Source: Todiramphus chloris collaris
Lineage: Eukaryota > Chordata > Aves > Coraciiformes > Alcedinidae
Assembly: GCA_025345505.1 (NCBI GenBank)
Contig: JANVCC010000261.1
Span: 970,215-1,034,214 of the forward strand
Direction of reading: 5' to 3'
DNA: 64,000 nucleotides
Under the pieces are notes generated by a model that worked only from the letters and a program-made list of their open reading frames with translations, did not search any database and was not told the DNA's origin. Each line of letters begins with the position of its first letter. Position 1 is the stretch's first letter. A program made the position numbers and the translations under genes. Shown one piece after another: positions 37,728 through 47,660 of the stretch.

Positions 37728-37753
37728 GTGTGTGTGCGTGTGTGTGTGTGTGT
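37728..37753. repeat. (GT)n microsatellite
   Basis: GTGTGTGTGCGTGTGTGTGT and onward, about 13 dinucleotide units with one C interruption. It lies 70 bases from the G21 run. Confidence 0.9.
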
Positions 37754-37894
37754 TTTTTCTTTCTAATCTGCGAGCTGTTCCTGGAGAGACACATTGAGAA
37801 CTGGGGCTTGTCTGCTGACATGTTTTACACAGCTGATCCATTAGGATCCTGCTCTTCCTAGCCTCCCTGGCACCGCTTTGATCAGCGACATGTT

Positions 37895-37980
37895 TGGGAA
37901 AAGAAAAAAAAAGGGGAAAAAAAAAAGGGAAAAAAAAAAAGAAAAGGAAAAAAAAAAAAAAAAAAAAGAAAGAGTAAAAG
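37895..37980. repeat. A-rich purine tract
   Basis: About 85 bases made only of A and G apart from the ends, with A-runs of up to 19 separated by G1-G4. Homopurine tracts of this length can adopt triplex structures. It is not attached to a retroelement 3' end that I can recognise. Confidence 0.85.
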
Positions 37981-38089
37981 GCACTCTTCTCTGATCAGGA
38001 ATCCCTCCCCTCCACTAAATCATCCCGGGCACTTGAAAGCCATAGGAACCACTGAGGGACCCCTCAGCTCTGCGAGGCTTCACGACAGC

Positions 38090-38620
38090 TCTACGCTAAA
38101 GCATCCCGACGTGAGACAGCAACGTGTTTTGCCCAGTGGCCTCTTCTGCCCAGCTCTGCACTTAACCTCTTCCCTGCCTGGTGGGGACCCTCTGCCAGCC
38201 CCTCCCCACCTCTGCCTTCCCGAAGGGACGTGCCCGGAGGGGCTCGGTGCCCATCGCCCACCCCAGGCATGAAGGGCCAACGCCAGCGCAGCTTCACCTC
38301 CCTGCCCGCTACCAAAACCTCACCTTGCAGGGAAAGGGCGGGTGCTGCAGGATGCTGGCTCTGCCTTTCTGCTGAGGAAAGAGGTGTTTGCTGGGTGCCC
38401 TTCCAAAGGTTGGCCAGAAAAGCATATGGCACGTCTCTGCGGGAGGGCACGGCGAGGCAAGGAGGAGAGCGGGGATGCCATGAAGAGGGGTGGGCGCAGA
38501 TGTGCGCGCTTAGCCTGCCAGGCCAGATCCGTAGGAAAATGTGACTGCAGAGAGGAGCTGGCAGTGTATCTCGGCCAGCCCGACAGCTGGCACGGGACAC
38601 CAGGGGCACAGAGACTTCCC
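38090..38620. promoter_or_regulatory. CpG-rich block
   Basis: G+C rises and CG dinucleotides are frequent (GAAGGGACGTGCCCGGAGGG, GCAGATGTGCGCGC, CACGGCGAGG). Open frames run on both strands here, as expected when stop codons are rare. No start codon or exon stands out. It may be a regulatory CpG island or simply GC-rich DNA adjoining the GC-rich CR1 at 38700. Confidence 0.4.
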
Positions 38621-38699
38621 GCAGGCTGTGGGTGGCACAAAGCTGGTGAGAGAAGCTCTGTCGGTGCGGGTGCAGCCTCTGATGAGGCTCAGGACGGAC

Positions 38700-39288
38700 A
38701 CAGCCAGGCCTGGGTCAGGAACAGTGCGGGCAGCAGCAGCAGGGCTGTGATTCTGCCCCTGCACTCAGCACTGCTCAGTCCTCACCTTGAGTGCTGGGCA
38801 CAGCTCTGGGCACCTCTCTTCCAGAAGGACACTGAGGTGCTGGAGTGGGGCCAGAGGAGACAACAAGGCTGGGGAAGGGACTGGAAGGAAAGTCTCCTGA
38901 GGAGAGGCTGAGGGAGCTGGGGTTGTTCATCCTGGAGGAGACTCAGGGGGGACCTTGTCGCTCTCTCCAGCTCCCTGAAGGGAGGGTGCAGTCGGGTGGG
39001 GGTCGGGCTCTGCTCCCAGGCAGCCAGGGACAGGAGGAGAGGCCATGGCCTGGAGCTGTGCCAGGGGAGGGCTGGGTTGGGTATCAGGAAGCCCTTCCTG
39101 ACAGAGGGTGATCAGCCACTGGAATGGGCTGCCCAGGGAGGTGGTGGGGTCACTGTCCCTGGCTGTGGGTAAAGACAGGCTGGATGTGGCACTGAGTGCC
39201 ATGGTCTGGCCGATGTGGCGGTGTTGGGTCACAGGCTGGGCTTGCTGATCTCAGAGGGCTTTTCCAGCCTCAGTAAGTCTATTCTATT
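38700..39288 (+). mobile_element. CR1 LINE, 5'-truncated, about 590 bp
   Basis: A GC-rich copy covering the last third of ORF2 and the 3' end. The text matches CCTGGGTCAGGAACAGTG, CACCTTGAGTGCTGGGCACAGCTCTGG, GAGAGGCTGAGGGAGCTGGGGTTGTTCATCCTGGAGGAG, and TGGAATGGGCTGCCCAGGGAGGTGGTGGGGTCACTGTCCCTGG. The 3' block is GGCACTGAGTGCCATGGTCTGG ... GTGTTGGGTCACAGGCTGGGCTTGCTGATCTCAGAGGGC, ending TATTCTATTCTG. The GTGCCATGGTCTGG block identifies a subfamily different from its neighbours. Many small changes make the frame unreadable. Confidence 0.92.
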
Positions 39289-41470
39289 CTGAAGGCTATG
39301 GCCATATCCATACCATAACCCCTTATTGCAGGCAGATGAGGCCTCACCAAGGAGTAAAAGAATCTTGGGGGTTAATCCCAGCAGCCAATGCTAGGACTTT
39401 TCAGGTCTATCTGAACAGGTTGCTTGCTCCCAGACAGCTGCTCCTGTCACACTTGGAAGCAGACAGATGCAGTGTTGGTCAGGGACTACTGACAAAGATC
39501 GCTGCTTTATGTCCTGGCAATCCCTCTCTGAAAGAGCCCATTTCTTTAGCTGCTTGATACCACTTTGAAGGACTACAAACCTGACATCTTCAGTACTTGC
39601 TGAAGGCACATTTACAGAAAAGGAGGCAAGAACACAGCACAAGAGCAAGCCTAAGAAGAAAGTGGGCACCATGCACAGAGACCCAGGGGTTGCCCGCAGT
39701 GAAGGGGGAGGTGAGGGCAGCCTGGTGTGCTGCCACTGCTGTGAGAATCCAGATCCATTGCCCCAACCCTTCTCCTGTAATGTCCCTGGGCCTGGGGGGG
39801 TCTTCAGCTTGGTCAGTTGCTGGGCAACTAGCCAGTAATAACCCCAAAGAGTCCATCTCCTAGAAGGGAGGGAGGAACAATTAGCACAATGGCCATCACT
39901 ACCTTCCAAGACAAAAAGGAAAGTCTTCGTTGTGCTTGTTTGCTGCCATAATGACACCTCATTGGGGTGGAGTTTCAAAGAACCCAGGGAAACAAGGTGG
40001 TTTGAACACTAAGTAGGTACCCTGTGGTGTTCATTAGCAGCAGGTATAGTTGGTACCAGAGCATGGTAGTACTGGTTACTCCCCCAAGTCCAGGTTTGCA
40101 ATGTCACTGCAGTTTACAGTAGATGGAGTACATACCAGGCATTGCAGAGATCTGGATGAGTTGTCCACTGCTCAAGGAAATCCCCTAAACCACAGCTTTA
40201 GCAGCTTCCCTTCTCCTCACCAATCCCACCCCACACACATTAATTCCTTGCCTTTTTTGAGCATTTTTCACTGACTTGAGTGACAAGAGGGACTTTTTGC
40301 CCTGAATATCCAGCGTGCCCTCCTTACTTGGCTTACAGAACACATAGGGATAACGTGATGGAAGCCTGACAAGCCTTCTTGAGACTGATATTTTGGCATT
40401 GTGGCAGTTGAGGAGTCCCTGAAACACACTTGCTTTTTTCTGTATCCCTGAGGCTGGCTCGTGCACAACTCTGCAATTGCCACATCCATCAACTCTGTGA
40501 AACATCTGGGTCCAGCAGCTTGTCCTTAAGGCAGATTTGAGAGCATACACAGTTCTACCTTTGGCATGAGGCATTGGCAAGAGTTCGAAGGTGCTGTCAT
40601 CTACCTTGTTTCAGGGAGGCTTTTCCATGTCAAGTAGTGATAGTAAGATACCAACAATTGTTCACATTTCACATCAAAGTCCCTGTAGCCTGGATGGCAC
40701 CCCTGCTCTGGGTCCCCACCACCCCACCGTTTATCCCCCAGCCCCTCTCTGATGCGTGCTTTGATCAGCAGGCCAAGCTTAGTGGGGAATTAAAAAAAAA
40801 AAAAGGCACAAATACCTGGAGTCTCAGTTCACTTAGGCTTCAGTTCAGACTGCGGCTGGAGGAGGATCTCTTCAGCTCCAGGTTTTCCTCACAGTATAAA
40901 TCGCCGTGACTGGATCCCATAAAACAGTCTCATAAGCTCCCTAAGAATTTGTCGGGATGCCAGGTCCAGCTTGCCTGGCCCTCTCGAAACAGGGTAGCTG
41001 AAAGCAGCAGGGTAAAAAAGGAGCCAAACACCTTAGTAAAAGCAAGGATTAAAAACCAAAACAAACAACAAACCACATCACAACGACGTCTTTTTTTTTT
41101 TCAGGCCATTTGTAGACAAATGACCTCCGTTCTTCTAATTAAAGAAAATGTGCAATTAGCTTAATCAGATCTGTGGGAAGAAAAGCAGTCGCTGAGTCTC
41201 AAAAGGCAGGTTCTGAGAAACTGCAGCCAACTTTTCCCGGGGCTGACTGGAGACACTACATCAGAAACAGCAGGAGCCCTGCCAAAGCCTTCTTCCTGTG
41301 AAAAATGATGTTTCAATTTAGGCTCCTGTATATTGTTTTCGTTAATCTCTCTCTCACTTGCTTACTCACTTGATCTCTCTTGCTCTTTGACACTGTAAAT
41401 CGAGGCATGAGGAAGTATGGCCTCGTATTGATACGGGCATTGCATCCTAATTTCTCAATGAAACAATGTT
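39289..41470. other. Unique DNA; one minus-strand candidate frame
   Basis: Apart from the minus-strand frame listed at 39391-39672, I see no exon or repeat except an A-run at 40790-40804 and a T-run at 41091-41101. A second minus-strand frame at 40185-40580 (131 codons) has no recognised domain. Confidence 0.5.
39391..39672 (-). CDS. Candidate frame with signal-peptide-like N-terminus, unrecognised
   Basis: From the ATG at 39672 the minus strand encodes 93 residues beginning MVPTFFLGLLLCCVLASFSV. This is a textbook-looking hydrophobic leader with small residues (NVPSAS) where a signal peptidase would cut. The remainder is soluble-looking, with five cysteines (SERDCQDIK, DQHCIC, EQATC) in no spacing I recognise. 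The same frame is open upstream for about 100 more codons without a better start. It lies about 5 kb upstream, in the sense of transcription, of the transmembrane candidate at 34473-34715, so the two could be first and later exons of one gene. A CR1 lies in between and no middle exons were found. Chance is quite possible, since leucine-rich leaders arise easily. Confidence 0.2.
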   Translation of the reverse strand: MVPTFFLGLLLCCVLASFSVNVPSASTEDVRFVVLQSGIKQLKKWALSERDCQDIKQRSLSVVPDQHCICLLPSVTGAAVWEQATCSDRPEKS

Positions 41471-41560
41471 CACAGAATGACAGAATGGTAGGGGTTGGAA
41501 GGGACCTTGAAAGATCATCAAGTCCAACCCCCCCCTCCAGAGCAGGGTCATCTAGATTAG
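41471..41560 (-). mobile_element. CR1 LINE 3'-end fragment, minus strand
   Basis: CACAGAATGACAGAATGGTAGGGGTTGGAAGGGACCTTGAAAGATCATCAAGTCCAACCC is the reverse complement of the CR1 3' end; AGAGCAGGGTCATCTAGATTAGG continues it. About 90 bp remain. It probably belongs to the subfamily whose text reads CTAGGTGATCCTGCT in sense. Confidence 0.93.
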
Positions 41561-44500
41561 GAAGTTGATTTTATCATCTCAGTTCCCCATCATCCTCCAT
41601 GTTTTTTATAGCTTGTGATCTGAAGATGGGCTATCTCATGATACCACACAAGGACCAAAAGCATCTTGGGACTAGAAAATAGGACTTTCCTTCAGGAAAA
41701 GAAAATAGGATTTGTGCAATGGGAAAAGGTCTTAAACCTTTAGCAGTTGTGGGGGGTGAGGGTTCTGAGAGGTTATTGGAAATCCTGGGGAGGAAGCTGA
41801 GCTCAGAGATCAGTCTCCCCTCGCTATAGATAAAGTAGGAAATTGTGCAAACTGCAGGACCAGTTCCCTTAACCCTTTACTGGGTGTGTTTGCCAGTAAC
41901 CTCTTCTCGTTTATTCCATAGGTGTTTAAAGGACAGAAGAGAGGGAAGGAAGAAACATACACCACTTTAAAAAGTATTTAAAGTATTACATTCAAAGTTT
42001 TAAAGTATTATCTATATGAAGAGTTTTAAAGACCAGTCTTCTTCCTGGAAGCAGTGAAAACCCCATTTAGTCAGGCAGAGCAAAGACCCAGTCCTACCAC
42101 AATTTTGCAAACCCACAAATTGGGCTGCAGCTGGGCAAATGGGGACACAACCAATTACCAGAACAAATAACCCTTATTCTGTCCGTTCCTTACCACGCAT
42201 TTCCTGAGGGCATTTTCAAGCATGTAGTGAACCATCTTTGCAGCCAAGCAGGGGGTTGGCTTTTCTCTCAATGTTCTCCTGAGAAGCCCGAGAGGGGGAT
42301 GCAAAGTCCCCCCAATGTTCACCTATGGAGGGTAGTGTGAGGATCAGGGTTTGCTGTCTCTGCTGCAGAAGATAAAGAACGGATCATGAGGAAGTGACTA
42401 TGGCTCCTGTTTGATGCTCTTCTTCTACAACAACAGTTGTTCCTTGGTGTCTGGACAGTAACAACCACTTACCCAGCAAGGGCTTTGTTCCTGTTCATGC
42501 CAACCTGCAGTTCAGCCTGTTCCTAACATGTCTCGTGAGACTTGGGCTGTCACTTCTCATGGGAGTTTCCCTGTCACACAGGGGAGGACATCCTGGTATG
42601 ACCATTTCAGATGTCCCTTGTCTGTCCCAGGGGAATGACCTCTACCCTTTGCTGGGTGACTGTGTTTTGTGGAGAGCTCAGCCTGTACTGGCTGTACTGG
42701 CAGGTGCAGGTATGAACTGGAGAGGTTGTGCTAGTTCATCTGGCCAGTGAAGTATCTCCATGACCTCCATGGGCTGGCAAAAGCTCTGGTTGCTCATGTG
42801 CAGGCAGTAAATACCACCAAAATCAGACTCATTTTCTGATTCTGAGGGCATCTCTTTTCCTAAACCCTCCTACCCTCAATGTTTTCAGCCTTTCTTATTG
42901 ACATTGTCTGGAAAACACTTTGATTTTGAAATGCCAATGTGACCTTTATTCTTTGCTGGTTTCAGGTTTGCTTGTTGTTTTTTTTTTTTTTTATATTTTG
43001 TTTAAATAATAGATTACTTTTATTTAAACAATGCTTGGGGGTTTTTTTTCAGCTTTGGCTTGGTTTTGCTTGTTTGTTTGTTTTTTTACAATTTTCAACC
43101 TAGAGAAAAGTTAGATATGCAGTTCCAAAAAATAGAGCTTTCCCTGCTGTTGCCTGTCCTTTCTTGTTGACTCCTAGGGGTTTTTTTTCCACCACTGGAT
43201 AAGGGGAAAAAGTCAGGGTTACAAATAAAGATGGGGCCCTAATATATCTCCAAACCAACAATAGGAAATGGATGTGTTCATTTTTTGGTTGGTTTCCAAA
43301 AATCCAAAGGAGGTAATACTTAATGTTAAAAATATTTATTAGCTCGGGTAACAAACACACTCAGATAAAGAGCCCGTTGCCCAAAGTGTGAAGCAACAAA
43401 TAACATGAATCTTGTCTATTTTACATCATATAATGAATGTGTTGGTGGGAAACCAAAACCTCTTGACCAACGACGGGGGGAATAACATGCAAGCCGGTGT
43501 CACATAGCTCTGTGTGTGCCCACTCAATTGGGTTGGGAGAAGCTCTGCCATCTCCTGGGATGTATTCAGCTTTGCCATCACCCCTGGGCTCATCTGGGGG
43601 AGTTCCAGGATGCAAACTGGGGGCTGTGGCCAACCCTCACCACTGATTTCTAGCAGCCACCAGCATGCAGGGCAGGTCAAAAGAGCAGGGTCTGTGTGTG
43701 CACCCACAGGTCCCGGTGGAGCCCTGGAGACTCTCTTGGTGTGGCAAGGGCTGGTGGGCTCCCTGCCAGCCACTCAGGAAAGGCGAGAGCTGGAGGCTGG
43801 CTCCAGTCTCTGAAAAACCCCATTGGTAACCTTTCTGACAAGATAAATTGCATTTTAAATGTGGAGATGACCTTGGTAATCAGAAATAAATCAGCAGGAT
43901 AATCAAAATTGATGGGTAAGTCAAATCTAGAAAATTTATATACTGGAGCCCTACAGAACAGCTTGGAAATCCCCATAAGTAGGGTCCTGGCTGAAATTTT
44001 CATCCCTTTGCTGTAGTAATTTAAACTTTTCTATTTACTTTGGCACTCTTCTGTTCAGTGACTTGGCCTGATCAAAATGCTTTGATATGTCCAGCAAGAA
44101 TAAAAAATATAAAAGTCGAAGGGTATTATCCTGGTTTAGGACAACTGTGAACACAAGATTTAATCCTGGGCTTTGCAAGAGGGACTCTCTAGAACAAAGT
44201 GGGGGGAAAGAAATTAATACTGCATTAAAAAAAAAAAGAAAAAAAAAAAGAGCTGTTCTTCCTTTTCACTTTGCTTTTCAATGTCCTGTAATTTGGGCCA
44301 AACAAAGCAGTGCTTACGCCACTGCTGATGTTACAAGTTCATGTAGTGCTGCTGCTGTTACGTACATTAACACAGTAGTCACTGGAAAGGAAAAGCAAGT
44401 GGGTTTTGTCCAGAACACGGACAAAAGGAGAGTAGGGAATGAAGCTGATCCTCCCATTATTTTATTCTCTGCTGCTAATTGCTTTCTTGATACACCCTTG

Positions 44501-46480
44501 CTCTTGTCCTTTTGACACGTAGGCAACCAGCACGCTCTGCAGCTACCAGAGCCAAAATTGCTCCAAGACCCATTATCCCTTAAACGATCTTCAGTCTGCA
44601 GGCGCTGCTCTGACACTCTTCTGAAAGCTCTTTACTGGCTTCAGCGTAGTTACTCCTGCTTCGTATCAGTGCAAGGAAAGTAGAATCAGGCCAACTCTCT
44701 GATCTACTCGAGCCTGACGTGGCTTACGCTGCTTTTATATCAATCAAGCATCTGGCCTTGAGATCTCCACACTCTTGGTTTGACCCAGTGTTTAAAAAAA
44801 CCCAACAAACTTCCAAATCTGTGCGTCTCTTTTCTGCCTTCCCTTCACCCTTCCCAGACCCTCCTGCATACACACCACGTCTGCAGACAACCAGAAATCC
44901 TGGACCTCTTACAGGCCATTTATTGCTTTGTGTTATGCTTCATACTTGAGTTTACACATCTCTCTCTTCTCAAAAACATTTTAGAGAGAAGCATCATTGT
45001 TTTGTAGGGCTGGTAAAGTTTTTTCCACTGAAACCGCCCTGAAGTAGGGTTGGTTTTTAGCTAACAAGGAAAGCTGTTCTTGTGTGAGGGAGCAGTTTCT
45101 GTTTTCCATTGGTAAAGCACAAATCTCTGAGAACTGTGTGTTGATATTTCAGTTCCTGCAGTGGTCACTGCAGCACCCAATGCTCCTGTTTTCTTCTAGG
45201 GTTCTGTTCAATGCTTGAGTTAGATCTCCAATGCTATAACCCAGAGATCTTCTCTCAAAAGCACCATCAGTCCCTTTACTGCTCCAGGATCTGAGTAAAG
45301 AGTTGAGATGGCATGACAAGACAACTCCTTCAGAAGTTCCCTGATAGAGTTTCCATCTCAGCCTTCACTGTTTGCGATAATGCATTTACACATTTAATAA
45401 TCAACATGGGGCAGGGGAGTTATTTTTTGACCAGTCTACTTGCAAGTTTTTAAAGCCCTAAAATATTTAAAGGTTACAGTGCTTAACTTGGGCAGCTAAC
45501 TAACAATATGACCAGTACTAATTAGCTGATAGAGAAAGTAAATAGCCAGGCAAAGAGCTTAAGGACTGGGAGAAGGACATCAAAAGAATTATAAATGATA
45601 TTTTGATCTTCAGTCAATGCAGACTGAAGATTATTGAAGAACAAATCTGAGGAGTCAAGTAAGTGCTAGAAATGATGCATCAACGTAAAGTAGCTAATTT
45701 CATTGGCAAGTGCTGAAGATGAATGGTTAATGGTTAACAAAGCATCTAGGAAACAGCTCAGGAAGAGTCTAAGAGAGGTATGGAGGCCCTTCAGTGAAAA
45801 AAATGTGTCTTTGCTTCCAAGGTAGGAACTGCTTTGAGTCCCTGGTTTCTTATTGTGGAAAACCCCATGCAACAAGTGGTACTAGAGGAGAAGCACACTG
45901 GCCATGTGAGCACACCGCATCCAGGTCTGAGCCTTCTAACTAGCCTTCTCTGAGCATATGAGGAAAGACCCTTTGGGTGGCACTTTGGGGAGGACACATC
46001 AGGCACAGCCTCAGCAGAAGATCTAGCTCAGGGATCATGGAGCAAGAAAAAGGCCACCTTACATCTGCTACTGCTGAAGGAGATACAGGCTTTTGGAGAG
46101 TACGATGGGATAGCCAGACATACGAGACTTCAGTCACCCACTGGGGAGGACCCTTTTATTAGTAGCAGAGGGGGCTTCTCACACTGAGACCAGATATGGG
46201 TTCAGCCACTGGACATGCAAAGATTTGGAATCACCTCAGTCTGCTGTCTCCAAGCAGCTAATGAAACGACTCTCTGCTTAGGATCTACCCATTTGTGGCT
46301 TAACCTTTCAAAATCGAGTCTAACATTTTACCATCTTTCTACTGGGTTCTTTCTAATTATCCTTCAGGTAGACTGTGAACCACAGTCTGATGTCATGTGA
46401 TATTTTTCTGCACTGTAGAAACATGAAGGCATTTTCAGGTTGATGTTCTTATCTTCCAGATACTTATCACTGTTTTAGGC
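41561..46480. other. Unique non-coding DNA, no gene seen
   Basis: Nearly 5 kb with no recognised transposon. Low-complexity pieces: a T-run at 42978-42992, TTTG-type text at 43066-43087 and an A/G tract at 44226-44251. Frames at 43.4-43.8 kb are open on both strands without domain resemblance. Confidence 0.5.
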
Positions 46481-46515
46481 AATAAATAAATAAATAAATA
46501 AATAGATAAATAAAC
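46481..46515. repeat. (AAAT)n microsatellite
   Basis: About eight tandem units of AAAT/AATA with one GATA-type interruption. It is not visibly the tail of a retroelement. Confidence 0.9.
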
Positions 46516-46794
46516 TTGATGGCTCAAGACTTCAACCAACCCCCTTCCACACAGCAACACCCACAACTATAAATGCAGCTCCTTTGGAAACAGAGTGTAC
46601 AGCAATGCACACATACTAAGCAGTTAAAATTCTGGTCATGCTCAGACAACAGTCACTGCCATAATTTTTCTGGCTTTGCATTAACTCATTGAGCAGGAGC
46701 CTTGGCTTGGTTGCAGCATTTTTTCTTGTCTGAAAGATGACCTGGTGAATAAGAGGACAAACACTGGAACTCCTCTGTTCTTTCTTCTTCCCTC

Positions 46795-46891
46795 TCACAC
46801 ATGCACATACTGGCACATATTAACATGCCTGTACATGTGTTATATATAGATAGAGATAGATAGACAGATGAGAAAGATATATGATAGAGAG

Positions 46892-46932
<41 letters not shown>

Positions 46933-47660
46933 TTGTTGCTGTTTATGCTGGGAGCAGAGAGATGCAGCAACATATAAATTCAGCAAGAGCAGGCAAAAGA
47001 AGCAATTTTATTAATTTACAACCCTATTTTATATACCCTAGACCCATAGGGCTATTGGTCAGTGATCACCCATCTCCTAGGGTGATTGGCTAAAGTCCTA
47101 CAACACCCATCTCAAAATATTTTTCCAATGTACCATAAACAGAACTTGGCAAAACACCAGGTGTTGGTCCAGCTTATAAAAACCATCCTACTGTTTCTCA
47201 TAGCATGTGTGAGAAAGGCAGGATTCTCACTGAATATTGTGAGAACCTGAGAAAATCCCTCTGCTAGCAGCTTTTCAGCATCCACAAGATATAATACACA
47301 CATACATAGAACACTCATATGTATGTATATTACATGCCTGTACGTGTGTTATATATAGAGATAGAGATAGAGATATATAGAGACAGATAGAGAGGGGAAG
47401 AGGGATACATACAGAGACAGACAGAGAGATAGATAATAGATAGAGAGATAGAGAGAGATATAACACACACATATATAGAACACTCATATGGACATACGTT
47501 ACATGTCTGTACATGTGTTGTATATAGATATAGATAGATCAAGAGATAGAGAGAGAGGGAGAGAGAGAGAAGGAAATAGATGGATACATATAACACACAC
47601 ATATATAGAATATATGGACATATATATGGACATATATTCTCATGTGGACATATATAGGCA
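46795..47660. repeat. Compound tandem array with GATA tracts, split by a solo LTR
   Basis: Four degenerate units share the order CACACACATA..., ACATGCCTGTACATGTGT, TATATAGATA and then a variable (GATA)n/(GAGA)n tract. Unit boundaries are approximately 46795-46933, 47293-47460, 47461-47590 and 47591-47660 (partial). The key shared block is seen at 46824 (ACATGCCTGTACATGTGTTA), 47332 (ACATGCCTGTACGTGTGTTA) and about 47500 (ACATGTCTGTACATGTGTTG). So this is a higher-order minisatellite with units of about 130-170 bp, not just a microsatellite. The LTR at 46934-47286 lies inside the GATA tract of the first unit. Translating the array yields false frames of repeated Ile-Tyr-Leu-Ser. Confidence 0.85.
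46934..47286 (-). mobile_element. Solo LTR of an endogenous retrovirus, class II (ERVK/beta-like), minus strand
   Basis: A 353-bp element with the canonical ends: read in its own sense it starts TGTGGATGCTG and ends CAGCAACA (TG...CA). It is flanked on both sides by the identical hexamer AGATAT (46928-46933 and 47287-47292), a perfect 6-bp target-site duplication as is usual for class II elements. In its sense it carries CCAAT-type boxes (around 47086 and 47050), a TATA box (TATATAAAATA, around 47026-47036) and an AATAAA signal (47007-47012), the order expected of a promoter-bearing LTR. No internal retroviral sequence or second LTR is present, so it arose by recombination between the two LTRs of a former provirus. 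The clean ends and duplication suggest a moderately young insertion. The 6-bp duplication does not prove the class. Confidence 0.85.
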
